Positions 1-13,600 of a stretch of DNA of 64,000 bases are shown here, piece after piece. Origin of the DNA: Cyanoderma ruficeps (Eukaryota; Chordata; Aves; Passeriformes; Timaliidae). The first letter of the stretch is position 1, and each line of letters starts with the position of its first letter. The translations under genes and the position numbers were made by a program. Below the pieces are notes generated by a model. It searched no databases, had not been told where the DNA came from, and saw only the letters and a program-made list of their open reading frames with translations. The DNA is taken from contig VZDJ01000219.1 in assembly GCA_008694505.1 (NCBI GenBank), forward strand, positions 9,155,089-9,219,088, in the 5' to 3' direction.

Positions 1-3000
1 AGACCAGGAGCACGAGCTTTCCGTCCTGCCCACCTTCTTGTCTGGCAGAGAACAGGCAGAGCTTGTGCTGACAGAGAGCAGAGGTTGTGCTGGGTGACCC
101 ACCCACCCTTCTGTGGCTGCCTGGGCAGGGTCAGAGGGTTTGGGCTGCAGCCAGCCAGGCTGGCTCAGCACTCACACTTGTAGAGGATGAGGATGCTGTG
201 AGCAGGACCATTGCCCTTCCCACCCCTGGCTGCTCAGGCCACAAGCATCAGGAAGGGCTGGCAGCACTGTGACGCGAGGCAAGGCTCATGCTGGATGTGC
301 TCACACAAGTCTCCCCTGCCTTCACACTGAGCCCTGCCAGAGCAGGGTAGACCCTTGGAGGGTGTCACGTCCCTTGTGGGGTCCCCCCCTCAACCCACAG
401 CTATTTGGTCAATGAGTGCAGGTCCTGGGGAAGCTGTGCTCTTCTCAACTCTCCTCCTCCCGAGGCAGAACTCCTAAGGAAGGAGCCCTCCATGACTGCC
501 CAGAGCACTAATGCATCTGGCATCTGTCCACTCCACTCCCTTAACCGCTGTGGCTTTTTCCATCTTCATAAGCAGGGAAAGCAATCAGCATAATGAACGT
601 CTCTGAGGCTCTCAGGATGTGCTAAACGAAATAAACACACATCAAGGGCCCATTAATGGCACTCTCTCGTGCCCAGCAGCCACATTCAGGCACAAGGGGG
701 ACCAGGAAGGGACACTAATGTACAAAGCAGAAACCCTCAGAAAGAGAGGCCTAAATTCTTACTTTTTTCTCTCTCTCTTTTTTATCCTGTTTTCAGATTG
801 CTGCATCTCCACTGCTGGCACATGGCTGTGCCCCACCAGGATGGTGCCACAGGGAGGGTGGTGGGACATGCTGTTGCACAGTGATGCTCCTCACAGTGAT
901 CCTCCACTGGGTGATCCATCCTGCTGAGCCTTCCCAGCAAGCCTTCCTATCTTTCCCAGCCTCCCAGACTCTACACAGGGGGAAATTCAGAGCAAACCAG
1001 CTGGCCACAGGTGGTGGTTATGGTCAGGGACTGTGGGACAGAGACTGCCAGGCTGGGGGGAAACATGCTGCTGGTCTGGTGGGAGCACAAGCAAGAGCCA
1101 ACTGTCCTGAGGCAAAATATAAGGATACAGCCACAGTAGTGGGGCAGCTCACTGCTGAAAAACAAGGGGTTGTTCCTCCTTGCTCAGTCTCAGATTGTGG
1201 CACTTAACCAGGAGCAAGAGTATTGCTGTGGTCAGAATGGAGCTGAGGAAGCTCAGGATGCTGGAAGGACACAAACCACAGCTCAGGTCCACAGCACGAC
1301 CCCGGCACAAGCAGCCCCTGCCTCCCCCTGCTGCCTCCTTCCCCTCCTTTTCCTGCCGCACGCCTTTGGACTCCAGCTGGAGCAGCAAAGGATGCCCAAT
1401 GGGAGAAAAATAATACCTCAGATCCCTGGCTTCATGAAGGCAAACAGAGCCCCTTCCCTCTCCTCCCAGGTAGAGCTGCTGAGTCCTGGATCAACACAGC
1501 AGAGCTGTTGTGGCTGTTGGTGTTGGCTGTGCTGCACGCGAGGCTGCCAGGCCTTTTAACAGGGATAGGTTTACAGAGGAGAGCAAGAGCCTGCGGGAAA
1601 GCAGGGCTGGGCTGGGGGCTGAATAATAATAACAGCCCTTCTGCTCACTGCATCGATGTACATTGGATCTACTTCCCAAAAAAATGAAAAATTAAATGGC
1701 TTAATGCTACTTGATGTTCAGTGCCAGCGCTGAATAACTGCCACGCCAGCAGACACACAGGCAGTGAGACACAGCCAGAGACACTTCCAATCGAGGTTGT
1801 TAAGCATATTGCAACGAAATGTTAATGTCACGTCTTCTGCTCGTTGGAGTTCTCAAATCTGTTCTTTCAGCTACCAAATTTAAAAGACTGCTTTATATTC
1901 CACAGGCTTAGGGGTGACTTTTTTTCCCCCCAGTTAATTAGTTTGAAACTAAAAGGGCTGGGTCGCTCTGAGTTCCAGTGATGGAGCTGTTGGGATATGT
2001 GTGTGTATATATATATTTTTAATATTTTTCTTTTCACTTCTGAGCTGCTCCTTCTCATCTGGCAGCAAGCTGCCAGAGAGTGAGTCAATATTATTTGATG
2101 CCTGCCTCACAGCTTAGGGGAAATGATCTGATCACCCCAAGCAAAGCCTCAACAGCAAGTGGCCACATCACAGCCCTCACATTTGGCTCTGTGAGTCCAT
2201 CCTGGCTGTGGGGCCAAGGAGGAGGCAGGTGTGAGGACACAGCTTTCCAGAGGGGCCAAGAGGTAAGCTGGAGGTGCTGTGGAAGGCTGTGATTCACCAG
2301 GTCAGTCTCCCTTGATCTTGTTCTTCCACCTTGTGCAAAAATCCTATGAACATAACATGAGAACTGAGTATCATTTAACCCCTGAAGTTCCCAAAGGCAA
2401 TGTGGAGTATGTGTTTCAAAACTACACGCTGGTTTCACCACTGGCAAAGTGTCATGGGCTTGGTTTGGCCTCCAGAAATGCAGCTGGTGAAATTGATGAA
2501 CGTCACTTGGACACCCAGGTCGGGCAGGGCACCTGCCACCAGGTTGGTGGGGATGCCTGTACAATCCTCAGTGTCCTTGCGGAGCTGGAGGGAGAAAGCT
2601 GCCCAGGCGAGGCCAAGCAGCAGCAGGGCCGTGTGCACAAAACAATGCCATGATTCATCCGAGATTGCCATAACCCATCGCATTTCATCAGGATGCTGTG
2701 GCATTTAAAATGGCATTTCCTCCCATCTGCTGCGCATTAGCAGACAAAGAAAAAGGAGGAATGGGGAGAGAACAGCAAAACAAAGAGGGGGGGGAGAATG
2801 AAACGGGATTCCTGAGTCAGACGGTTCCCAAAGCAGCTCCTTGTCCTTGCAAAGCCTGAGCCCACCGGCTGGGCAGAGGACAGTGGCACTGGCCTTGGAC
2901 AATTTTGCCTCCGGCGCTTCCCAGTTGCAGCCCAGGGCATTTCCCAGACGTCGTGAGACCTACTGTGACTCAAATCCTTGCCGAGAAGCACCTGGAAATC

Positions 3001-6000
3001 CCCTCCACACCCAGAGCTGCCCAGCCAGGGGCCTCACTGAGCAAATCCCCCCAGGCTAATTTCGCCATCTCCTGTGCTTCTCCATCACTCCTCAGATTTT
3101 CCTTTGCTTCCTACCTCTCTTCCCTGACTCATCTTCCCTTGGAAATAAGAACCCCTTTCTCTGTCCCTTCACTGCTCCCTCTTTGCCTCTCTCTGGCCAT
3201 GCTCCCACCTTCTCTCCTCACTGTCCCTAAACACCTTTTGTCTCCATCTACCTCTTGCCTTGTCCTGCCCCATCTCCACTTCCTCTACATTCCTTTCTCT
3301 GCTCAGTCCAGGTGGTGCCCCCAGGGCTCTTTCCAGGAGACAGAGGGCTTGTAGCTCTTTTGACAGCTCAGAAAATTCAGCTCAGCTTCTGAACTGGGCC
3401 ATGAAGATTATCCTTCTAAACATGACTTGCACTTTCAGCCAATGCTCTGACCCATGAGAACACAAAAGAGTTACATTTTGGGGGTCACAAGGGTCCTGTC
3501 CCTGGTCACCTATCCCACCCTGCTCTGGAGTGAGGCAGAAGGAGCATCATGCCTGCAGTTCATGCTCTGGATGGAATTAGCAGCCATGAAACATGTCAGG
3601 CAAGGAGCTGCCGCAGCTGAGGAACAACCAGAGCACCTTTCCTCTTGTCCCTGCTCCACCACTGTGGTGTAAACACCAGCAGCCAGAGGCAGAAACTTCT
3701 TTGGGCAAACAGCCTGGGACCTTCCCATGTGCTGTGTACTACCCTGCTCCGTGATCCCTATGGATCACAGCCCCTTCCTTCTGCCAGCCCTCAGCAGGTA
3801 TCAGCAACCCCATGTGCACCAAACAAAAGGCAAAGCCTTGACCTGAGACATGTCCCACACTGCTACAACACATGACACACCAGGGTGGACATTGACATTA
3901 ACCTGAAGCTTGGTGAGCAGCAAAGTCCAAGGGTCCTGCAGACGTGCCTGGGGGCTGTCAGCTCCCGCTGGGAAACAGCAGGAAGGACAGTGCTTCCCAG
4001 CCTCCATGCACACTCCCTGACCCCAGGCTTGGCTTCCACACAAGCAGTCATTCAGAAAGGAATAGGTGTGGACAAGTTTGACCCCAAGCAATAACCAGGG
4101 AGCCTGTGAAAGTGGCAGCAAGCAAAGACCTCAGCTTGAAGGCTGAGGGCAGGGAAGGGCTGTGTGGTTATTAGCAGACGCAGCAGAGCTGGCTCCTCAA
4201 TTACAGCTGTTTTATCCCCTGTCTGGACTTCCAACAATCTCTCCGTGACTCAGTGTCTTGGCACGGAGAGCACATACCCGAAAGGTTGGCTTTTGAAATC
4301 CACCAGGGACATTTCACCTTCCTAAAATAAAGAGTGGGCAAAATATTTTCAACCTCCTTCCAAAAAATGCGCACACACAAAAAAAATACCACTTCTTAAT
4401 AGGCACATGTTGTTGGGTCTCAGCTGGTTTTGGGCTGGAGTAGATTTTCCTGGTTATAATCATGCAGCTGTTTGCTGACTGAATAGCTGTATTTATATTT
4501 TGACATGTTTACTAACCACCTCAAATACCTTCTCTACCTGTAATTGTGGTGCAGCATACATATCATTTTTTTTTCAGATTTCTTCATTCAAGTGGGTTGT
4601 GTTATTCCCAGGTCCTGCGCTGTGGTTTGTGGAGCGTATTCGCGGTTTGAGGGTATGAAGCTTTGGACTCAGGTGACCCTGAACTACAGCAGACCAGTGA
4701 AGAGATACTTGGTGGGGGCAGAGGGAAAATGGAGTCAATTTTTTAAGCCATTTGTGCAAGGGTGCTCAGAGCTTTAACATCCTCTAGTTGCCTTTCTCAA
4801 GCAGTCTCTCCTGAAAGCGTTTCCTCCCATCTGTGCCCATCTATCTTCCTCCCTTCCATGCTTTATTGAAGTTGGCCAAAGCCAAAGCTTTATGCTTTCT
4901 AGTACATGTGTGTCCCAAGCCACGGGAGAAGAGAGGAGGCCTGAAAATGCAGCAGAGCAGGGGCTTGTTGCATTCCTGGCACCCAAATGCTAGGTTGCTT
5001 TCCTCAGGCACCCTGTAAGGAATCGTCCCTTGGCACGGAGATCAGAGGGCTCTGGAAAAGCTGGGCTGGCAGAACACCTCCAACCCCGCCGTGCTGTGCT
5101 CCTCTGTCCTGCCCGTACCTGGCCTGAGGGTGTCCTTGCATTGTCCCACCCCTGCAGGTTAGCAGGATGTGCTCCCCTCCTTTGTCTCTCTGCTGGTGTC
5201 TTGATGACTTGCTAATCTGGTCACCTGCCACCCTCCCAGTGCTAAATGTCCCGTCCAGCTTCCCCCCAAACCTCTCCAAACCGTGCTTTTGCAATTCCCC
5301 CCACCACACAAGCCTCCATTAACAGTCTGACATTTGTTTCAAGATGTTTGGAGAGCTTTGCTGCCCAGGAGAGAGTCTGAACCCAGGGCAGCAGCTCCTC
5401 CAGCAGCTTCTCTAATCACTGTGGGTGATTAGATCACCAGGCTGCCGGTGAGAGCTGGGTTAGTGTTCAGATTTGGGGTTTTTTTCCTTTCTTTAAATAA
5501 ACAAAGCAAACTGAGCAATTCCTGGAGGTACAAAGCCATTCCAGACCATGTCTAAGTAGGTCCAAAGCTGCTTATCCATATCCCTGCAGCAGACAGAGCT
5601 CTTTTTGGGCTCCAGGGGCTCAATCTGCACCCAACCTCACTTTCAGAGGCCATGATCATCCTCAGGCTGCCTCTGTCCACTCACTCCCATCCACAGCTTC
5701 ACCAGGAGACCCCTTCTCTGCTCTCAGCCCTGGGATGCTTCATCTGGCTTCTCCTCTCCAGGTAGGGCTGCAAGCCAGGCCACCAGCTGAGACTTTGTGC
5801 CTCAGGTCACCTCAGAGCAGCCACATTTGCGGCTGGGACACCATTGGGGTCCAGCCACCCCATCATGGGGGGTGCTGAGGCCACGTTTACACCAGGCTGC
5901 AGTGACCACTTGGGCAGGGGGAGGTCAGTTCCAGAAAGGGCTGTCCAGGTCTGCGATTCATTTACAGGAGCTGTAAAACTGCCTCCTGGACCGTGGCTTT

Positions 6001-6400
6001 ACAGCCTTGGACGATGCTGGTGTCAAAGACGTTTGGTGCAAGAGCCAGCTGGAGCCAGGCCAGTTTTTATATTTAATCCTGCCTATGAATGCAAATAAAG
6101 GGTCTGTATTTTGAATGAGCGACAGGCGCACCACGGACATTATTAAACCTTCCAAAAATAAACCCCTGCCAAAGTGATGGGAGCCAGATTTTTCCTGGAA
6201 AGTATCAGCACGGGGTGGGGGGTGGTAGTGGGGCAGCCCCTCCGTCCCAGGCCCCTCTCCAACAGCTGCTCTGCATCAGGAGCAGCTTCTTTCCTCTGGC
6301 CCTTTGCTTACTTAAGCCCCAAAAACGCCAGAGTGGCTCTTCCAAGCAGCTCAGAGTCCACTCAGCGCTAAATCAGCTCTGAGGATTCAGCTTCAGAGCA
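1..6400. other. Intergenic DNA upstream of TCOF1, no gene recognised
   Basis: I read both strands and found only short open frames without splice-consistent partners, family motifs or codon conservation. A short TG/TA microsatellite lies near 2000-2020. In mammals the next gene on this side is ARSI, transcribed away from TCOF1. Nothing here resembles a sulfatase exon, so ARSI, if present, lies further left. Confidence 0.6.
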
Positions 6401-6479
6401 CTGTGGATGAAAGACTGTTCTGAAATATAATTACATATAGTGTTGCTGAAGCACCCCCGCTGTGCCACCCCCGCTGGTG

Positions 6480-6900
6480 GGCGGCTCATCCTTCCCTGCC
6501 GCTCTCTATTCGCCCCCATCTCCTTCCCAGGGGCTGTGAGGGGCCCAGCTCCGGCCATGGGGTGACCCCTCTGCTTCCCGTTCTCCTCCACTTCCCGCCC
6601 GGGCAGTGGAGGGAGCCGTCATGGGGTGACCGCCCTTTCCCTGCTCACCCAGCCCCTGCCAGGGCCATGTGCGGGACCACCGTGAAGTGACCCCCGCTCT
6701 TCTTTGTCCCCCATCCCCAGCTGAGGAGGTGTAAGAGAACCTCATGGGATGAACCTCCCTCTCTGCCCTTTCGTGCTCCCCATCTCCCATCGGGGGGGCA
6801 TGGGAGAGCCCATGGGGTGATTCCCTCCGTCTTTCTCCCCCCTTCCCGCCGGGGCGGTGGGAGAGGCCCTCCGGGGTGACAAACCCCTCCTCGCCGCGTC
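6480..6900. repeat. Degenerate ~62-bp tandem repeat abutting the TCOF1 promoter
   Basis: A core resembling ATGGGGTGAC followed by a pyrimidine-rich stretch recurs at about 6557, 6621, 6682, 6744, 6812 and 6871. The spacings are 64, 61, 62, 68 and 59 bp. A weaker earlier copy starts near 6481. Copies share a CCCATC/TTCCC pyrimidine block and a GGGAG-like joint, but have diverged. The last copy runs directly into the promoter segment with the E-box and ETS motifs. Such a repeat can inflate GC-rich open frames, and the long minus-strand frame here (6506-7531) is such a by-product. Confidence 0.7.
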
Positions 6901-7003
6901 CCCTCACGTGGTGCCCCCCGGCCACCCCCGGCACTACGTTTCCCATGGGGCCGCGGGGCGGAAGCGGAAGTGCCGTCTCTCCGCGCGGCACGCGGGCCGC
7001 GCC
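6890..7003 (+). promoter_or_regulatory. TCOF1: TCOF1 CpG-rich promoter and 5' UTR
   Basis: No TATA box is visible. The segment is CpG-dense and holds a CACGTG E-box (6905-6910), an ACTACGTTTCCC element (6933-6944) similar to the ZNF143-associated ACTACAATTCCC motif, and two head-to-tail ETS cores CGGAAG (6959-6964 and 6965-6970). All lie within 100 bp upstream of a well-placed ATG (GCCATGG context at 7004). This is typical of housekeeping ribosome-biogenesis promoters. The exact start site cannot be read from sequence. Confidence 0.6.
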
Positions 7004-7699
7004 ATGGCCGCCGACGGCGGCGGCGGGCGGGAGCTGCTCGCCCTCATCCACCAGCACCTGCTCCGCGGCGGCTTCGCGCGGGCCGCCCGGGAGCTGCAGG
7101 CGCAGAGCGGGCAGGTAACGGGCGGCCGGGCCCAGGCCGCGGGGGAGGCAGTGGGGGCGCGGTCCCGGAACGCGGGCCTTGGCGGGGCTGCAGGGCCCGG
7201 TCCCGCTTCTGGCCCTCACTGACCACCGGGAGCGCCATGTGGGTGCCGGGCGCGCCGCGGGCCCCTGGCTCCACGCCGGGCCGCAGGTCCGTGCCGGACA
7301 CACGTGGTGTGCAGCATCCAGCTTGTGCTCCCGGCGCCCGCGGGCCGTCCCGTCCCCGAGCCGGCCGGGGAGAAGTCTGGCAGCCCGCCCGGTAGAGCCT
7401 CCCGTATTGGGGGGCTGCTGCTTTCCGAACACGTGCTGCTCCGGGAGAAGTCTCCAGGGGAACACGCGGTCCTGGGTGAAGCGGGGCGGGGAGTGGGAGG
7501 GATTCACCGGGAGGTGTGTGCAGGGAGACACGGTCCCGTTTTCCTGGGGAGGCTTGTATGGGCCCCCGCGGTCGCTGCTTCTGTCTGGTGGTCACATCCC
7601 GAAACGGGGCCGGTGCCTGACGGTGTTCTCTGTGCTTTCACAGAAATTGCTCCCTTCCTTCTCGACCTCTCTCGAGGACATCTTTACTCACTGGGAAAA
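7004..7699 (+). CDS. TCOF1: TCOF1 exons 1-2: LisH-type N-terminal module
   Basis: Exon 1 ends in phase 0 after SGQ and exon 2 opens with KLLPSF and ends in phase 2. Together they encode the only clearly ordered part of the protein: a predicted pair of helices with the LisH pattern (hydrophobic LLALIHQHLL, then ARAARELQ). This part is the best anchor for homology, since the rest is low-complexity. The ATG at 7004 is chosen because it gives the family N-terminus and has a good Kozak context. Confidence 0.9.
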
Positions 7700-10600
7700 G
7701 TAAGTAAAAGGCGGGAGTGAGCATCAAATAGATTCCAGACTATGCTGATGTCTAAGCTGCATGGCATGTGTGATTTTTATTTGCTGGAATTCCGTGTTGT
7801 CAGGGGATTTCCGATGCTAACTGTGCTCAGCAGAATTTTCTCCTAACCTCTAGTTTCAGAGCAATTCATTTCAGATGTTCAGGATTATGCTGGTTTAAAA
7901 TTTCCTGAGCTTGGAGATAAGTTGTTACTTTACTTTCGAGCAACTGGTGCTGTTTGTGCTGGTTGATGCTGGAGTGTTGTGGAGCTCAGAGTCATGCTTT
8001 ACTGTAAGAAATCTGTTCCCCGGTTCTGTTTCACTTTCTTTTAAAAGCCACGTGCTTTGCAGGATTATTGACCTGAGAACAGAGAACTTGAGCAGATGCT
8101 GAAATGCCAGAGCTCTTTCAGGGACTTAAACCTTGGCATAGATCGCATGTGATCTGACTCAGAGGAAATCTCTTGGTTTCAGCCTGTCCTTTCAAGTCCT
8201 TACATGTTCCAAACGCCTTCCTGCACAGTTATCCCCCTTTTGAAGGTCTGCAGGAGGGAGCCTTCCCATCTGTGATATTTGCACCCACCCTGTGCTTGCT
8301 TTGGTTGGATGTTGGAGTGCTGCACTGCAGAGACCTGTGGCAGCCTCTGTGCTGGGTTTTCTGGGAATCCGTGGAGTTGTGAGCACTGGAGTGAGGATGT
8401 CCTTAGCAGCAGCTTTGGGAAGTGTTTTTTCAAAGGTGTTTTCTGCTCTGTGCCTCATGCCTTGCTCTTGTTCTCCACACCTGAGCAGGAGAAAGGCTGG
8501 ATCTACATGAGGATGTGGCCGTGTAGAAATGGGTTTGCTGTTCCTCCTTCTCACAGTTTGTTGCTCTCATGGGTTCTGTTGGTGACCTTCCCATGTGCTT
8601 CCTGCTTGCTGCAGCAAACCCTCCCAGACACTGTTGCTTTTAAACTTGAGGGGCAGCAGGATGTTTGCATCAGGTTTAATTCCTTTTCCTTCAGTGTCAC
8701 CCTTCTGTTCTGCTCCTGCCCCACAAAGACATGTGTTATTCCTGGTCTGACTGAGTTCTGCCTGGTAAGAGTCAAAATGAGGGATGTGTTGGCCAGTCTT
8801 TATCCTGGAGTGCTCTGTGAATGAGCTGTCTATCACATCCTGTTGCTTCATAGGCTTTTCACTCAAAAATGTTCTTCCTTAACCTACCCTGTGGCTCTTG
8901 CCCTTCAAGGCCATCCTTGGTGCTGTTCTCCAGAAACTCTTCCAGACTGAGCCTAAAGCTGGGGCTTGCAGTTTGTCCTGATTCAGGGCAAATTTGGGAG
9001 AAAACCCCTGGATAGGGTCCCTCTGGGGAGCAAACCTAAATGGCCCCTCGCCCCAGCCGGTCCAGGAAAAGAACTTCCTTGGAGAGAAGTGGAAAAAACG
9101 ATTTATTTAACAAAGTGCCCACAAGCTTAAAGAATGAATAATATGAAACAACAAAACCTTTTGGTCTGGAGTGAGATGACAAATTGAGAAAGTCCTGTGC
9201 TGTGCTCTCTGTCTCTTACCAGTCCCTCTGGAGGTCCAGGCCCTGCTGTGCTGCAGATGTGAGTTCCCCAGTGCTCCTCTAGGTCTTTCAGTCCAGAGCA
9301 GGTTAAAACAGTCCCAAGAAAAAAGAAAGAAAAAAAACAGTCCAGGAAACTTCTCTACCTTAGCTTGCTAAATAACTAAAAGCAGAAAAGATTTCTGTCC
9401 CGCTGCTGTCCGTGCCTCAGACGAACACACCAGAGCAGGAATGCAGAGAGTGAATACTGTTTTTCAAAACAAACTCCATGTTTCTTCTTTCCCTGCTTTG
9501 CTCTCAAATCCAGTCTTAAAGGCACGAAACTCAACATGCAGCACAAACAGAACAGATGATTGGGGATACAAGCATCATAAAGTCACCCTAGGACACAGTT
9601 GCAGGGGTGGCCTCCCTCCAGAGCTGCATTTACTCTTGGATGATGCAGAGAGGGGGTGGAAGGATGCCTGGGAGCGGGGGAAAGCTGGACCAGTTCAGCC
9701 CTAGGAGCAGCCTGAGTCCTGCAGCCCTGAGATGCCACAGGGGCTGTGTTAGCAGGCACCATGTCTTCCCCTCACAGGGTATCCCTGAGCTCCCGGTCAC
9801 TCACAACAAATTCTCACATCGGTCTGTGTTGTGCTGTCAGCTGCCACTGGATCAGGATGCTGTTGCAGGATCAGGGCTGCCCTGTTGCTTTATTAAAAGG
9901 ATTATTAGAATAGTTACAGGACTTTCTAAGCCTTTGGCTTATCCTGCTTGCACAAAACTCGCTGTTACTGCTGTGCTGCCAGAACACTCTGACACAAAGC
10001 ACAATCTTCAGTCATCAAATTGTTAAGGTAATCTTGTTTTCAAATAAAATGAGCTAAACTGGCCCAGAAGTGAGGATATTTGCTTCTGATGACTCTGTGT
10101 TCCCGGGCATAGAAGCATTGCATGTGTGAATCACACTGGCATGTGCCCATTGTTACCCTTGTAATAAAGCAAATGTGTTGGCTTTAATTCTCAAATGGAA
10201 ATATGGGTAATTTAGCCACATCATCTGTACAGGTAGGATCTAGAGCCTGGAGAAATCTTTCTCCAGCTTAATGTTTTAACCCAGTTGAGCAGGTTAAGTG
10301 TTTAGTACTTATGTGGCCTCTTCCTCCTCTTTTTCTAACAAGTCTTCTATAGGTCCAGTCATTTCCTTTCTTAAACCTCTCTGCAAGCTGCCTTTCCTGC
10401 CCTTTTGACTTGGGAGCCCAAGTTCAATTGGCTTTTTGTGCCCTTTAGATTGGCTTCTCCTGGCCCTGTGGAATACCAGGACCTGGTATTTTGGGGATAT
10501 CTGCCCTAACCCTGAGGCTACACTTACTCTGAGGCTGTAGCTGCCTTCTGGAGATGGAATTTGTTTTGTAGGTTGCCTTTTATCGAGTACTAGCCTGACA

Positions 10601-13600
10601 GTGTATGTTTTTATTTCTCTGCTTAAAGTGAGAAAGAGTCTGCCAAGGGCACAGAAAAATCATCTAGGTTCAGTATTTGTCCTGAGTGTTGCAGGAATAT
10701 GTTGCTCTTGGAAGTTTGCTGAGGACTGGAGATGGGCCTTGGAGGTTAGGGAAGTATTTCCCACCTCCTTAGGAATTCCTCTGTAGAGAAATTACACTGC
10801 CTATTCTTAGGCTGAAGCTTGATCTGAGAGCGAACGAATAATTATATTCTAATTTGTTCAAGATATTTTTTTCCCCATTTTGACACTCATTGTCTTCCCT
10901 CAGAACTCCACCAAATTTCAAGAGAAGAAACGTGAGTGATGAGGAGGCAGCCATCCCAGAAAAGATCAGAGTTCCTGATCCCGTGAGCAGCTCTGAGAGC
11001 TCAGAGAAAGAAGAGGATGAAAAAGAGAAGGCGAAAGCTGCAAATGGTAGGAGCCTTTTATCTCCCTGGAGCTGACAGAGTAGGACTGGAGACTTGTGTA
11101 GGAGCAGCCTGGCTTGGTTGGCTGGGGAAAATGCTTGTAAAGTGATGGCTATTTGTTTGTGCTTGTAGAAAAATAGGACAACTAATTTAGCACCCCGTTC
11201 TCATGTGGAGTTTGTGAGGAGCACAGATGTCTGCTGAAGCTAGAAAAAACCTGTTATGATTCATTGGGGAGGGATGGGTGTTGCTTGGATGAAGCTTTTG
11301 GAACCTCTTGCTGCCCACTGTAGAGCACCTTCTAGTTGGTCCCAGGTGTGTGTTGGGTCAGCAAAGGCAGGCCTGTTCCATGGGTCAGGAAAGGCCTTGT
11401 TAGTTGGTCTGGAAAGCCAGTGCCCTCTCTGAGGTGGGGATACATCTCGAGTGCAGCTGATGTAGGAGGTGTTGGCTTGTGGAGTCTAACAAAAACTTGT
11501 GTCTGATACATTTTGTCTCAGTGTGATCTGCTGTAGACCAGCCTTTATAAAACTGCAGATCTTGACAGATTCCCTGTCTTGGTGGCTGGGAGAGTGATGG
11601 GGTGGAGGAGCAAAGCACTTGTCTGTCACAGGGACAGCAATGATGATGGTCCTGGGTCAGGTGTGGAGATGGGACCCTGCCCTGCTGCTGGGGCCCTGCT
11701 GCAAGCTAGAGTGTGTGTTGATGTGAGAAATGCACTCACACAGCTGCTCTGTGGCTCTCTCCTGTGCAGCAGCAGCCAGCCTTTCTCTGGCCACGAACTC
11801 AGTAGTGAATGTAGACAGCAGTGAGGAAGATGAGTCCTCGTCAGAAGAGGAGGCTCCAGCTGGGAAAGGTGCAGTGACGGTAAGACAATGCTCCTACCTT
11901 TGAATGCTGTGGTACTCTGAGGCCAGGACTGTCCCAGACTCCTCAGCATGTGTAGAATTATGTCCTGGGGTGGAAATCACGTTTAAATGACCCTCCTATG
12001 CTGCCATAAGCCTTCTCTTGGATACCTGTCCCTCAAACGCTGCCTTGAAGAGCTCTATGGCTTACCTTGCTGTCACATTGCTGTTACAGGTACATTGTCT
12101 CCCGTTTAGCTCCTCATCTGTGTGTAGCCTTCTAAGTTCCTTTATTTCCTGTAGGTGACAGCAGCTGTGGTGGGTGGCAAAGCTGCCAACTCCCTGCATT
12201 CTCCTCCCAAGCCCGCTGCCCCAGCAGGCAGAGCAGCAGGGCTCTCTGCTGCTGGCAGAACTGTGCTCTCCAACAAGCAGCAGCCCAATGCCCCGGCTGC
12301 AGCTCCGTCCCCAGCCAAGGCCCAGAAACTGCCTGGTCCTGGGAAGCTTGGACATGCTGCAGCAGTTGTGGCCAAAGTAGGGCAAAGCAAAGCACCAGTA
12401 GCGACCAAAGCACTGGAAAGTTCCAGCAGCAGCAGCAGCTCCTCATCCGAGAGCGAGGAAGAAGAGGAGACGCCGATTGCGAAGGCCCCAGCCCCCAGAG
12501 CGGGTAAGGAGCCTGCAGGATGGTGTCGATGTGTGTGAGCTCCAGCTCTGCTGCAGATTGGATCTGAGACGTGCTTTCAGCCTGTTCCTTTCAGCTCTCT
12601 TGCTGGAAAGCTCAGAGTGATGCTTGTTCCTTGGGGAGGCTGCTAGAGCACTGCAAAGCAGCCAGCTCCAGAGCTCCGTGGGATGAATCCAGCATGCTTG
12701 CTCCCATTTCAAGCAGCAGATCCTGTGCTAAGATGTCTGGCAGCACCCAGCACATACCCAGGGCTTGGGGATAACAGTGTAGCATGTCCGGAGGAGGTGC
12801 AGTGCTAATGCTGCTGATACTTACAGCTTTATGGAAAGGCACTGCAGTGTTTTCTCTTTATTCCCAATTGCAAAGTGATTCGTTTGGGGGTTTGAAGTCT
12901 TCAGGGAAATATTTAAATGCTTTGAAGTGTGTCTGTGTGTGTTGGGGGAGGAGGGTGAGAAACAGATCATTAAAGTTTGGGAAATGATCCTCTTTGGCTC
13001 TTATCCAAAGGAGGCTCAGCCGGCTGGGTGCCCCTGCAGGGAGCTGTGTGTGGCTGGACAGCACCTCACAGGGTCAGAGGGTGGCCAGGAAGCATTTCCC
13101 ATCTCCGCCTGCCCTTGAGGAGAGGTGTTTGTGGGCCAGCATTTTCTGGAGAAGCTATTCCCAGCAGGCCATTGATGTTTTCAGCAAGGCTAGGTCCTCT
13201 TCCCTGCAAATCCCTTTAGTCCTCTCTGTGGTTTGTTTTGCTTCCCTGACTTCAAAAGCCACATTAGCATCATGCTCTGGGGGCTCAGAGCAAGCGGCAG
13301 CTGTGACATCTCCTTGCTTGTGTTTCAGAGCTGGCAGCTGGGGCTGAGAGCAGCAGTGAGGAATCAAGTGAGGACACATCCTCTGAGGAGGAGCTGGCAA
13401 CTCCAGCCATCCAGGTAACCTCTCCAACATGGATTCTTTGTCCCTAGGAAATCAGTTCCCTTCTTTTGAAAAGGAGAGGAAGTGCTACAGTGCTGTATTC
13501 TGGCATTACCCCTTACCTTACCTGTGTGATATCCCCAAACTCAAGACCAGAGCACATGCTATGTGGCTGAGAGGCCCACTAAACCCTGCTGACACCAACC

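Noticed and set aside
4394..4530. AT-rich segment with GGGTCTCAGCTGG and TGTT starts, considered as an LTR
   Set aside because: No paired ends, poly(A) signal arrangement or duplication that I could support.
6506..7531. 341-codon open frame on the minus strand over the TCOF1 promoter
   Set aside because: It spans the GC-rich tandem repeat and exon 1, its composition is Arg/Gly/Pro-rich from CpG content, and it shows no family motif or splice partner.
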